64,000 nucleotides of DNA from NCBI RefSeq assembly GCF_000003855.2, contig NW_003101682.1, positions 3,126,386 to 3,190,385 of the forward strand, in the 5' to 3' direction. The DNA comes from Blastomyces gilchristii SLH14081 (taxonomy: Eukaryota; Ascomycota; Eurotiomycetes; Onygenales; Ajellomycetaceae). Numbering within the stretch: the stretch's first letter is position 1; the number at the start of each line of letters is the position of its first letter. Shown in pieces: positions 23,808 to 35,443 of this stretch. The position numbers were made by a program, and so were the translations under genes. The notes under the pieces were generated by a model, which worked only from the letters and a program-made list of their open reading frames with translations, did no database searches and was not told the DNA's origin.

Positions 23808-23845
23808 ACGGGGAAAAAAAAAGAGAGCTGCGAGAAAAGGACTCC

Positions 23846-23919
23846 AGACAGACAGACAGACAGACTCTCATCAGACTCCAGACTCAGACTCCAGACTCAG
23901 ACTCAGACTCAGACTCAGG
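23846..23919. repeat. (GACA)n and (CAGACT)n microsatellites
   Basis: Adjacent tetranucleotide and hexanucleotide runs next to the minisatellite. Confidence 0.85.
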
Positions 23920-24450
23920 CTCGACTCAGGAGCAGACGCCGGAGTGGAGCGAAAAGTGGGCGAGACAAGAACAAAGACAGAAGAAGAAATAAGACTTCGT
24001 CTTGGGGCGATGTGACAAAGTTTAAATAAAAAAAGGTTAACTCTGTTAATGAAAAAATAATATACAACATAATATAATAAATAACTAACTCTCTCTCTCT
24101 CTCCTTTACTTATTATTCTTCTCTTTGTGTATTGAAATCCAGCTGTTTGTCCCCTTATTTTGAGCCGCGCAATGCACTGGTTAATCCCCAAACAAAAACA
24201 CATCAAACACTGTAGTGAAATAATAATACAGTACTCCGTAATTTAATACTCAATATGCAATAACCAGCAGGATTCCATCTTCCATCTGCCACAGAGCAAT
24301 GGAAACGGCAGACAAGCAGGGATTGGGGGGGGGGACGTTGCGTTGTTGTTGTTGGGCTTCATCAGGCTTTCGTTTCTTTCAAACCAGCTTATGTCTGTCT
24401 GCCTGTAGCTATCCTTATTCCTCTATTATTGGCCATTCACACTCTACAGG

Positions 24451-24483
24451 ACAGAGTACTCCGTAGTTACAGAGTACAGAGTA
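24451..24483. repeat. Mixed TACTCCGTA / TACAGAGTA motif cluster
   Basis: An ACAGAGTACTCCGTA copy runs directly into TACAGAGTACAGAGTA. The intact form (with CG) and the CA form of the same core therefore sit side by side. Confidence 0.8.
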
Positions 24484-25185
24484 ACAGACAGAAGTATCTA
24501 CTCTTCGCAAACAGCCCATCCCATCCCATCCGCATGCATCCCTTTGATAACCTCCAATCTATCTACCCGCTTGAACCAGGCCTGGCCTGGTCTGATCTGG
24601 TCTTGGGTTCCATCTTCCCTTTCTCTGAGCAAGATTGGCAGTGGCTGCGGTGGCTGCGGTGGCTTGCTTGCTTCTGTTCTAGTAAAAAAAAAAAGGATAG
24701 CTACGGAGGAAGTTAGTCAAGTACGTACCTACCGTACTTACTTATTAGCTTAGATCCGAGCTGCCATCATCAATGACAGTAACCTAGTGGAAGCCTTGGG
24801 GGATCCCAAACCTGTAACTAACTAACTCCGGAGCAGAGCAAGGGCAAGCCATCCCACTCTTAGCAGTCAAGTCCTTCATTCTTCCTTCGGTCCCCCACCT
24901 CTAATAACCACTATGATTCATATCCATGCACTAGCCAGACATAGCTCTGTCGCAGCCTAACAGGGTGGTTGGTGACAAGGGGGAGGGGAGGGATGGGATC
25001 AAGTTTCAAGATACGATACGATGCCGGAAAATCATGACAGCATAATAATCCCGTCCGAGCCTGATGCACAGAGTACGTACGTACAGTACATGCAAAGCAG
25101 GTCAGCAGAGCAAGTTCCTCTACCCAGCCTTGTAACATCCACTCCACAGGCGGTGGTGGTGATAATCGGAGGGTGATACCAAGCG

Positions 25186-26296
25186 GGAAAGAAGAAGAAA
25201 AAAAGCAAGCAACAAGACCATTGAGCTGAGAGTAGCAATCTCTCTCACTTACTTTGCTGCTTTTTTTTTTCTTTTTCTTTCTTTTTTCTCAGCCATCACA
25301 CCTCTATCCCTAAAATGATGCCAATATATTAAAACAAATAACTGCTGTGATTGAACAGTTTCTAAGAGATACTACATAGTCTACATGTATGAATAGCAGC
25401 CTTCTCTGCTTTCTTTGTCCATGTCCACAGTAGACAAAAATCTGAGTCTGAATGCAAAAAATACATTTGTTTTCAGAGAGAGAGAGAGCTGAAGATCATC
25501 TTGTCATATTCAAAACCTGTTCTTGAAACAGAGATCTGCAGAACTCTATAATAATTACAGAGTACTGCTTTTGCTTTTCAATTTTGCCTCTTCCTTCTCT
25601 GTATCTATGCATGATCTGTTATAATTACATAGAAAATTTATAGAAGCAGTATAGTACACACCAAGAAACAGGTTTAAAGCCTTACTCTGCCATTTGTTGT
25701 GAGTACATCTGTATTGTACTGTACTATGAAAATCTATGCTTTTGACTGAAGCTATTAATATATCTGATCATTCTTGCAGCTGCATATCTGCACAGCATCA
25801 TGTACATGTAACATTACATACATACATACATGTAGTAATGCTTGAATGTTATTATATGTATCACAAGCTTCAATGGATATATGTATGTATGTAGAAAAGA
25901 GACAAGTTGTCATATACAGAAAACTATAAACTGACTTCTGACATTGACTGTTTTACTTTGATAAAAATAGAAATTGTCTAGCTGATCATATATTAATTAT
26001 TGTAAAAGAAATCAAGATTGAAATAGTTCAAAGAAGGTTTTTTTTCTCACATAGCAAGCACAAGAGAATATAGTTATGATGCTATTTTCTCAGGTAAGCT
26101 TTTCACAATCTTCAGCTTGCACAAGTCAGCCAATCAACTCAACTCAAATACATCTTACATCTGTTAAATAGAAGAGTTTCTTCATTGATCAGAATAATAA
26201 TAATAGCCAATGCTGGTTTTAATTCTTTGTACTCTCTCTGGTATACCAATGGTAACTTTTGTTGGCCAGGCCCCCCATCCAAGCAGAAAGTCTAAT
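25186..26296. other. CpG-free tract of about 1.1 kb
   Basis: Reading each line, I find no CG dinucleotide on the + strand (and so none on the - strand) from 25186 to 26296, while the flanks have several per 60 bp. The tract is moderately AT-rich, full of TG/CA words, and has no open frame of note. It contains TACAGAGTAC-like sequence at 25555. It is probably a mutated repeat relic or long-methylated DNA; the origin is not identifiable by eye. Confidence 0.85.
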
Positions 26297-28900
26297 CGCA
26301 TTTTGGAACGCAGAACGATTCCAGAAGGAGTGGATCTCTCATCCGCCGTTGTACCATACATACATACATCACTAGTAGTAGTACGCAGCGTGCGTCCATC
26401 CATCCGTAGACGGGGCCTAGATGTTAGTAATGATAACACACAACATTATTATAATAATAATACAAGTATAAGTATACATACGTGAGCTGGATGATAGGGT
26501 GAGAATGTTCACCTCTTGGAGCTCGTCCTTATAAAATAATAATTATTATCCTTTGAAAGTTGGTTGCTCAGGAACTTCCTGTTATCTTTCTTCCCTCCGA
26601 CCCACCCACCCACCCACCCGACACGTTTTGCGGATTGTTGTGGGAAGAGAAAGGCAGGGGAAAAAACCTTATATATATATATTGATGATTACTATTATGA
26701 TAATTATTATTGCCGGCACTCCCGTCAATGCCGTGGCATTGGTTCATTCCCGAGGGGTGGCGGCCAAAATTGGCAGTGTGGGAAATGGGATAGTTCTAAC
26801 TCTGAGCTTATGAATTAGTTAATATTCCAACGTCCGTGAAATCCGTGAAATCCGTGAAATCCATGAAACTGGAAACAGAGTACAGAGTAAAGATAGCAAT
26901 GTAATGTAATGTACATGTACATTAGTTACCACCTGGCTGGTTGAGAGGACATTGCATGGCGCACTGTTACAGTTATATTTTTACATGAAGGATTTGATTT
27001 TTCCATTGCAAGATGCCCCAAGATATAATCTCCGATTATCCTTTTATGCGCATGCGCATGAGAAGGATGAGCCAGGAGCTTCACTAAGCCTTTATGATTA
27101 TTTGCATGAGATAAGAGGAAGGGAGTCGTGTAGTTACAACTGGAAAAAAAAAAAAAACAATCTCACTGTCTGACTCCATTCCGGTGTTGCTGTACGGAGT
27201 ACATTTTCCTGGTGGGGTTCAGTGTGTGCGGAAATGACTCCCCCTTGTTGGCTTCTTAGCCAGGTACGGTACGGGTTTCAACCTGGGGACATAAGAGATA
27301 GTTATGCCACTTTTATTACAGGTACTCCGTACTCCGTACAGTAAACTAACTACAGATTTACTTACTTCCATCAGCCTTCTTCGTCAGTCTGGTTCTTCCC
27401 CTTCTGACCGTTGCAAGACCCGCCGAATCGTCGGCTTATCTGGTTTTAACGTTAGTCAGAATTGACATCATATTATTCTGTGCCACGGTTGCTTTGCAGA
27501 GTTGTAGTTAGTTCCTCTTGAGAGAGGAGGAGATGAGATGACATGCAGAACCGTTGTTCATGTTCTTTTTTTATTTTTTTATTTTTTTATTTTTTTAACA
27601 CTTTCCGGATGCCCCGCTGGTGCTCGCTCGTATTTTTTATTCATTTATTTTCCCTTTTTAACCTTTTTTAAGTAATAACTAATAATAATGGAGTGTGTGG
27701 ACCCCCCCCGACCACCATCAACCACGAGAGATTTTCCCATGGTCCATGCCATGCCATGGATATTATTATTGAGAAGAGCCGAGGGGTGACTGGCTCCCCT
27801 TCCCTGTAACTCAACAATCCGAAGAGCAAGAAGGCATTGATTGAATCATTCCCAGGAACAGTAACAATCATGACAAATGAAGTACTTTTTCGATAACAAC
27901 GCAAGACCCTGGTACAGTGACTATATAGCTACCCGAATGGCGCCGGAGCTGCGGTGATTAGTCGCCAGGGATTTGTAAACCTATATTGGACGGAGCGGCG
28001 CCGATTGCGGTGGCTTTCGTCGACTCGTGGTCCCCCCCCCCCCACCCCACGACGAATCTCGGCCCAACGGGGGGGATAGAGAGGAGAAAATAGCTAGCTG
28101 ACCATTTCCAGGCCCCAAAACGGCATTTTCCCACGTGTCGAAGGGATCGACTTCGGGCTTTGTTTCGAAGGAGGTGATTCTAGTTAGTGCCTTTTTTTTT
28201 TTTTTTCTCGACGGTTTCAACTAACTAGCCCCGAAGCGAGGGAGCACCGCACCGCACTTGGCCTGGGCTGATCTTTATTTATCTCCTCCGCGCGCGATGA
28301 ATGATGTTGTGACAAAAGCGCCAATTTTGTTCGGGCGAGGATATATGACGAGACCGTCTTTATGTATGTATGTATATTTTTGTCTCGAGAGTAGTTACTC
28401 CGTAACTACGGTGTAAGAAGTTAACAATCATTTAGTGCGGGGATTTGCACACTTACACTACCCTCCATCCCCTGATCGCGATGAAAATGAATAAACGCCA
28501 ACAGGAAGCGCCCGCGATGTCCAACGCTCGTTATGTACTACTGTACATGTACAGGCTGTTGGGCAGCGATCCACACCTGATTATCAAATAATAATGCAAA
28601 AAGCCCTGCCCTTAGCAAGAGGCTGCTGAACAGGGAAATAATATCCTTACTTACGCAGTAATAAGTGATCGCAACTCAACTTCCATGTCATCCAACTGCC
28701 GAGCCTCGTTGCAGGCTGCCCAGGATATTTTCTTGACTCCTGACACCCTGGTCATGGTTAACGGCGGGTTTATCATCGGCCAGACATTACTGAATGCAGA
28801 GTGATGATTTGATGGGATGGGATGGGATGGATGCACGAGAGACATTTGATTTGCGGCTCTAAGCCCGTATTCAGTTTCGCAAGTTTTGAGATCTGGAATC
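26297..28900. other. Gene-free DNA with short tandem repeats
   Basis: Holds a CCCA run (26589), a GTGAAATCC minisatellite (26832-26868), TACGGAGTAC motifs (27192, 27321, 28396), (T7A)n near 27570-27598, and a GGGAT repeat (28811-28830). No gene supported. Confidence 0.6.
26832..26868. repeat. GAAATCCGT minisatellite
   Basis: About four 9-bp units. The first three carry CCGTGAAAT and the last reads CCATGAAAC, a CG-to-CA change. It lies about 540 bp from the CpG-free tract. Confidence 0.8.
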
Positions 28901-29708
28901 CCTGTCTGCTCTTATTAAGATATGTGACACAAGATAGACTCCGTCGTTATATCTTGACATTTTTATTGTCTGAGATATAGTACATCTTCCCAAAAACCCA
29001 ACCTTTTCTTTGAATTGTTTAGCATGTGAAAGCAAAGCGGCTGAGAGCGATACCCATCCAGAAAGCCCGTTGCAGCACTGCGTTAAATTACTGCAGATAA
29101 GTAACAGTGCCACGGAGGGAGTACAAAGTAAAAGAAATAGGAGACCAATGCATGTCCGCCAGTATGGTATCGAAGCAGGTACATTACATACTTTTACAAA
29201 CATCACACAAAACAGTATGCGGTGTGGTGTTTTTTGATGGAAATGTGGAATGTGGAATGTGGAATGTGGAAGCTACCAGAGTGTAACTTCTAGGTGTTGG
29301 AAGACAGATCTCAGTTTCCATACATCAAACCCCTTTTTTTTTTTTTTGTCTTTTTTTAACCTGGTGTTCAGAAAATAGGGTTATCATGTCTCGCCGGGGA
29401 CATCTTCTTCTCAACACAGGATGTCCGAAGGATAAGAGAGAGGCGTGGAAAAGGGCTTAGTTAGCCTCTTCTCCTACGGATGTCTCATCCGAACGAATTG
29501 AGAAGAGCCAAGTCCTCACCGACTCTGTCTCCAAGACCCTTGCTACATTGCGCTCCAGCGAGTTTTGCTCATTTCTTGACAGATAAGTTATAGGAAACTG
29601 AAAAAAAAGTCAAAGCGAAAAATGATGAGGATATGAATTGAACTACAAGAGGCGGTTTGAGTGTCAGGTAGATAGATATATATCCAGGTGTTGCCAATTA
29701 GCGCGCCT

Positions 29709-29766
29709 TACACACACACACACACACTCTCTCTCTCTCTCTCTCTCTGAATGTCTGTCTGTCTGT
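29709..29766. repeat. Compound (CA)n(CT)n(GTCT)n microsatellite
   Basis: Three adjacent simple repeats in gene-free DNA. Confidence 0.9.
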
Positions 29767-30024
29767 TTCCCTGATTCATAAAACTCGCGACAACAAAGCT
29801 TTTGCTGATTGATGACAGGTTCGATATCTGCCTGGTCTGGACCCTGAGTCCCAAAGTTGGATATTTATATACCTCTTATTGACAGTTGACAGATTATTTA
29901 TTATCCCCATAGTTCTCAACATCTCTCTATATATAAGTTATACATAGTATTTCCTCGAAAACCTGTTGCAGGCAGCGCTGCCAACATACCTATTTCTATC
30001 TTCGAGTTAAACATATGTTGATGC

Positions 30025-30052
<28 letters not shown>
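30025..30052. repeat. Poly-A tract (~28)
   Basis: A homopolymer run in gene-free DNA. Confidence 0.9.
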
Positions 30053-30057
<5 letters not shown>

Positions 30058-31180
30058 CTTAGTTTACTTGCTCAACAAGCATTTTCCACTGCTATGATGT
30101 GTGAAACTGCCGCCTTGGTTCCATCTATTACCACTCTTGGCTAACAGTTATCAACCTTGGAATATACTATACTGGCTGTATTTTCGGATCCTCGCAGAGC
30201 CTCCTTATTCCCCACTGGCATCGCAGCAGAGAGGGCTGGTGACGAAAAAAAACAAAAAAAATAAAATATGACCTGTCATCAAACAACCGTACTTTCTCTA
30301 TTCCCATTTTCCCATTTTCCCTTTTCCTCCCTTTGTCTCAGTTTCCTTTCCCACCGGTATCCGGGAAATCACATTATATAACTGCCAGTTTCCGCGGGCG
30401 ACCAAGGCGGGAGAGGGCAACCAGCCGGTCCTTTCCCTGATATACTGGTAAAGAACTATGGTAGAGGATTGTGACATCCGCGAATAACTACACGCATGCC
30501 AAGTTTTCCCCCTTTGCTACTGCGTAATCCGTTGGTTGGCTGGTGTTGCGTTTTGTTTGTCTTCCAAAACGGAGTCCGATTCGATTCCGCAGTGGCTTGA
30601 AATGTCACTGGCCCTGGACCCGGGAAGGATTAATCATTTGTCCAAATCGACACTGGCACAGCTTGGATAACTATAGCTTCACTATGACTCAACTTTGCCT
30701 TTCCTTTCTCACGGTGACATGCTTGTTCAACTGTTGTCACAAAGCCATGGAAGAGATCTCTCTATGGAATAGTTGATTGCGAATTCCTATTGTAAAAGTG
30801 CCCATTTCTAATCCAGTCGTAATGAGGGTGGAGTTGACTGGGACCATTTTAAGTAGCGAGATCGAAGGGGAGATCCCCCAGGGGCTTGTTTGGCGGATGT
30901 CTATTGACGAATACAGGACTCCCTCCGCGCTCTGGACCCTGCCTACGCGTATCAAATCACAATGCACGCCACTGGTCCTCGAGATTTATGCTGTAAATGC
31001 TTCGTGGTTCACTTCAAAGATGTATTTTCCACTATATCAACATTGGCACCGCCAAAGACAAACATGTAGCTGCATTCAAGTACGAGCGTTTATCGTCTTC
31101 GACGATACATATAGCCTGGGTGCCTGTTATATCTTTTGAAGTCAACATACCGCAAATGCGAAAATGCAAGGCAGCGGAAA

Positions 31181-33867
31181 TCACCATTCCCTGTCACTGC
31201 CACTTCCCGAATCTGCAGGATAAGCCTTCTTCCGCAGCCTCCACATCTGCTTGCTGCCGTGCTCCTGTGTATCCCCAGAACCTTCATCCAGCCTCATCCA
31301 CGGCACGTTACCTACCCTCATTACCCGTTCCCGCAGCCGCTCCGACACGATATCTTGCTGCCTACGCGCCCTCGCATCAGGCGTGATTCCCGCCGCCTTG
31401 GCTTGTGCAATCATCTTTCGATGCCGGCGTTGCGCAGCGCGTGCGGAAAAGCACTCTTCGCTGATTGCCCAGTTGGGATTGTCCACCTGCCCTCGAACGA
31501 GGATTAGGCGGTTTCCTTGCTCGAGCGTTTCGCGGATTTTGGAAAGTGGTATGGGCGTGTAGATGTCTAGGGTTTGGGTTTCGGGGTTGACGGATCGGAT
31601 AATTGCTTGGCCCAGGCAGTGTGACAGGTTGGGGTCAAGGGGCGTACATGCACCGCTGCCAACGAATAGGCAAGGGAGGTTCTCGCGTGCCGTGCGAGTG
31701 ATACTGGGATGCTGGTCATCGTTGTGTGATGCGTGTGATGACGACAAAGGCGACGATGGTGATTGGTTTTCGTTTCCTGGGACGTCTGGGTCCATTTGCA
31801 CGTCGCCGTCGGGATCGAAACGGGACGCACCAATTGATTTATCACTCCTATCGTCGAGAGAATCACAATTCCATGCGTCTTCATCGTTGACACTTGAAAT
31901 TGCATTCAGGTTTTCAATTGCAACCACACCCACTACGGCTCCGTCTAACAAATCACGTAGCATATCCGGGTCATGGCGTGACCCTGTCACCATTATTCCA
32001 AATATCCCCTGTGAGGCTCCAGAGTACTTAACTGTCACAGGGCGAGTTCGACAGAGTGGAGTGTCTGTCCAAGTTCTATCGCTTCCTTGATACTGGTTCG
32101 AGTGGAAGTAAGAGAGCATCTGCATAGACCTCAACTGGGCGCTGGATCTGGTCACAAAATCTGTGGGCTGAGATGGGAGTATGGTCACGGAAATGCCAGC
32201 CTCCAAGGCAGCCGCAGTCAACGGTTCCACCACTTCAGCTGGGCCTTTGTCACTCATATATACTACATCAGTGAGGCCTAAAGATGAGACCAAAGAGATC
32301 GCAATCTCGAGGCCCAGTCCGAAGATCCAACCAGGGTAGTTTATGATAAGGGGTAATTGCGGGTAACTCTGGAGAAGCTCGTGATAGCGACTCATCAAAT
32401 CCATAGTGGCCGTAATGTAGTGATCAGGGTCGTCCTTTGGCGAAGAAGCTCCAATATAATGGGATCTAACAATACATCCATTTGATTGAGAATCAATAGT
32501 TGGATGGGAAAACGGCGGCCCTAGGAGTGGCGTTCGTAGGTGGGCAAGGTATATTTGGCCCATCGGAGACAACTCAGGTTGTCCAGGGTCTAAATCTAGA
32601 AATGCAACTCCATGCTGGTCGTGTTGCAAATTGCCTTCTAGTGGAGGTGGGCTGAGTAGGTGATTAAGAAGATACTTATTGAAGGTCGATTTTCCAGATC
32701 CTTTCGGACCACAAGTTAGTACTCGAAGGGCACCTCCTCGTTGAGACAGCATCTGAATAGACATGCTCCATTTCTTCTCAAGATGTAGCGGGCGTAGATG
32801 GCGTTTCAAGGGGTCGTCCGACGATGAGTGTAGCTGGCAACTGGTTAGAACCTGAGTAATAGTTTTCAACGAAGTCTTTTCAAGCGGGCTTACGATTGAG
32901 AATGATGATAGTCCACCGGCTTGTAAAATAGAACCTGGAGCTGGCTCGTTGCTATTCCATATCCGATGATATAAGTTTGAAAGGTTCCTTAAGCGGAAAA
33001 GTCCATTATTGTAGGACCTGATCTCAACCTCCGCATAATCCTCAACTCCTGAAACGCATTTGATAACCGGGAGTGAATGTGTGGACGGCGCATAGACTCT
33101 ATAGAGACGAGGGCTCGGGTGCAATTTCGCTCCCATTATGCTGACAACACCTCGTTTAACCCATAGGTCATATTGACCGATGAGTGCCACATTCTTCCTC
33201 TCATTAGCGAATGCCACGATACACAGGACACGGTGACGTACCATTTTTAGTTTCAAACGAATACATATCGCATTATCGGTACGGTAGACTACGTTTCTGC
33301 TACCTATGCGACTTTTCGATAACAAGAAATTCTGGAAGTCTGCTGGAGCATTTGCTAAGGGCCCATCACTAAGACTTTGTTAGAGTTGCGCTTCGTCTTG
33401 CCAGCCCATCGGAGCAACTCATACCTCTCTTCATCATCACTAGTAACATCTGTCTCAACGCCATCATTGTCGTCACCGACGTCGCTCTGGTATTCCTCGA
33501 TCGAATCCTGAGCTAGGGGCTCGTTCGAGTTTTTCCCCTTCGATATCACCACCCTCGAAAGATCGACTTTAGCCTCTGTGTCCCCTTCCTGCCGCGGGGA
33601 TTGTCGTTTCTCAGAGTTATCTCTAGAGGACCGCTTCGAGGAACTAGTTTTAGTTTTTTTCAATGGAGGTTCTTCGTTCAAAATCAATTCAACATCCGTC
33701 GTTGAAGCTTGCGAAGCTGCGGCCAATCGCGACCTCCGGGCTGCAATTGCGCTGACGGGGGCTAAGATACGAAGGCTGTTAATGCGGTTGCTCTTCACAG
33801 TAGAGGTATGAGAAAGGAACGAACGCTGCGTACCTGATTGGGATTGCATATCTCCTTTCCTTTTCAT
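31181..33867 (-). CDS. GRC3: Polynucleotide 5'-hydroxyl-kinase Grc3
   Basis: Nucleolar kinase that works with the Las1 nuclease in ITS2 processing and 25S rRNA maturation; also linked to Pol I termination. Exons: 33834-33867; 33425-33761; 31181-33368, possibly interrupted by a 42-nt in-frame intron at 33200-33241 (GTACGT donor, CTAAT-like branch, ATGAG acceptor). The first introns are 72 bp and 56 bp (GTATGAG donor, CTAAC branch, TTAG acceptor) and restore phase exactly, giving SAIAARRSRLAA near the start and FQNFLLSKSRIGSRNVVYR later. The product is 852 residues, or 838 if the 42 nt are removed. Walker A is GPKGSGKST (about residue 330-345), then FLDLDPGQPE and the Grc3/Clp1 signatures LIINYPGWIFGLGLE and TDFVTRSSAQLRSMQM. 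The N-terminus is acidic and disordered. Confidence 0.93.
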
Positions 33868-34246
33868 TTTAAAAGCGAAGTCCAGCTTAGCCAGTGTCAG
33901 TGGCCGAGCTTGGGGGTTTTTGCTGCGAAGCTCCGGCTTGTTGCAAGTGCGGCGGAGAACTTTAGCGGTGGTCCGTGCACTGCGGCTTGCACCAGAAGCT
34001 CTGAAAAAAAGTCGAGCGACGAAAACATCTCAAGCGACGAATAAGGCTTGGAGCGCAAACCAATACCAATGCCAACATCTGGATCTGGAATTAGCTTCTG
34101 GATCAAAACTATTATATTTAGATTTATATAACTATCTTACTTTATCGATGATTGCATATTAAACCGGCAGCAACTTCCCCCTCCCTCTCGATTGCTCGTA
34201 TTGACTCTTGCGCGCATAGTATCACTTCAACGACTCGAACAAAAAT
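33868..34246. promoter_or_regulatory. Shared upstream region of GRC3 and RPA34.5
   Basis: 379 bp separate the two start codons, which point away from each other. Both genes serve the nucleolus, so a bidirectional promoter is a reasonable inference. No specific factor site is identified. Confidence 0.5.
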
Positions 34247-35443
34247 ATGGCTCCTCCGTTGAGCAAAGAGATCATTACAGACAGTGATAGTAGTGACCTG
34301 GAGTCCCCGTCCTCTCCTGAACCAGCACCACAAAAGACCAAGTCCTCCGTCCGAAAATCCACCGAGAAGGCTAGGTCAAAAAAGCACAACGCGAAAGAAG
34401 CGAAGCGAAAACCTGTCCCAGAACCAAGCTCTTCAAGCTCAGACCCAGAGACTGAAAATGAAAGTGCCAGTTCATCAGAAGGAGAACCTAGCACTCCTAG
34501 GATGTAAGGCATCTTCGCCATATCCAACAGACTGCTGTCATTCTAAATGCTTATTGTACTTCCTAGGGATTCCGACGTACCGAAACCCGTACCTGCGCAG
34601 GAGTTCAAAGCACCGGAAGGATTTAAGCTGATGTCAACAAGTACGCCGCGGTCGTCCGATGTTTCAAAAGTGTTCTCAGATCTACGAGGGAAGCAGATAT
34701 GGCACATCACAGCCCCGGCCTCCGTGCCGATGAACTCTATACAAGAACTTGCACTTGATGCTGTGGCTACTGGAGGGTCGATATTGACACATCAAGGAGT
34801 CAATTACAAGCTCCGGGAGGACCAGATTGGGGCAGAAAAGTACAAGTCGCTTCTGCTCCCCGACGAAAAGGGCAACGCCTATCACCGAAGCCACGCTAAT
34901 GTCATGCAAACCTTTCATTTGGAGCAGATCGTTGACTTGGCAAACGGCGCTACACACTCTGAACAATCTGTTCGAATCAGTGAACTAACGAAGCCCAAGC
35001 ACGAACAGCCCAGACATCTTAAAATGCGATATAAACCAATTGGCTCGACGGAGGACCAGCCGGAAACATTTGGATCTAGTTCGGACGAGTCAGAGGGGCA
35101 CTCGTTCCGAATGCCTCAAACACTTTCTCAGGACCATGAAGGTAAAAAGAGGAGGAAGTCATCGATGGAGATAGGATCGGATAATGAACGGGGGGAACGA
35201 CGCAAAAAACATAAACGGATACATTCGAATTCTGCCGATGGTAACACAGAAATACACTCGAGAAATAGAGACGTGAATCCGTCCTTAAAGTCTAAGACAT
35301 CTAAAAATTCAGGAATTACCCAGGGCAGGTCAGAAGAGCAACATGTGGAGAAGAGTAGCAAAAAGCACAGGGATGAGACTACTCAGGAGCGAAAGACACG
35401 GAAGGAAGAAACGAGGCGGAAAAAACTGGGGCTATCGTCATGA
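34247..35443 (+). CDS. RPA34: RNA polymerase I subunit RPA34.5
   Basis: Subunit of the A49-A34.5 heterodimer of RNA polymerase I, a TFIIF-like module that helps initiation and elongation on rDNA in the nucleolus. Exon 1 is 34247-34503, intron 34504-34566 (GTAAGG donor), exon 2 34567-35443. The junction reads PRMDSDVPKPVP in phase. The product is 377 residues. It has an acidic, Ser-rich N-terminus (about 1-85), a central beta-rich dimerisation domain (about 95-260, with FKAPEGFKLMST, KQIWHITAPASVPMNSI, HQGVNYKLREDQ), and a very basic Lys/Arg tail as in A34.5 proteins. The tail is low-complexity, so homology rests on the central domain. Confidence 0.88.

Larger units (their letters stand above)
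23295..25185. other. LST7 upstream region, repeat-rich
   Basis: First part of a gene-free stretch of almost 8 kb. It contains a GTGGATGTC-type minisatellite (23693-23807), (GACA)n and (CAGACT)n runs (23846-23919), (CT)n near 24091, and TACTCCGTA motifs at 24231 and 24457. No gene supported. Confidence 0.6.
28901..31180. other. Gene-free DNA downstream of GRC3
   Basis: Contains (GGAATGT)n at 29239-29271, (CA)n(CT)n at 29709-29748, (GTCT)n near 29752, and poly-A at 30025-30052. An open frame at 30777-31139 (+) has no recognisable domain and overlaps the GRC3 3' flank; I do not support it as a gene. Confidence 0.55.

Noticed and set aside
23518..23871. Thr/Ser-rich open frame on the minus strand upstream of LST7
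   Set aside because: Created by the minisatellite; the rest of the frame has no protein-like sequence and no splice-supported extension.
29815..29830. GGTTCGA word resembling a tRNA B box
   Set aside because: No matching A box, acceptor stem or cloverleaf could be built around it; no tRNA was found anywhere in the window by eye.
30777..31139. 120-codon open frame downstream of GRC3
   Set aside because: No recognisable domain, no good start context, and runs into GRC3's 3' flank; kept only as unsupported.
33355..33380. Apparent frameshift between the N-terminal part and the rest of GRC3
   Set aside because: A 56-bp intron (33369-33424) with GTATGAG donor, CTAAC branch and TTAG acceptor restores the frame exactly, so the gene is intact.
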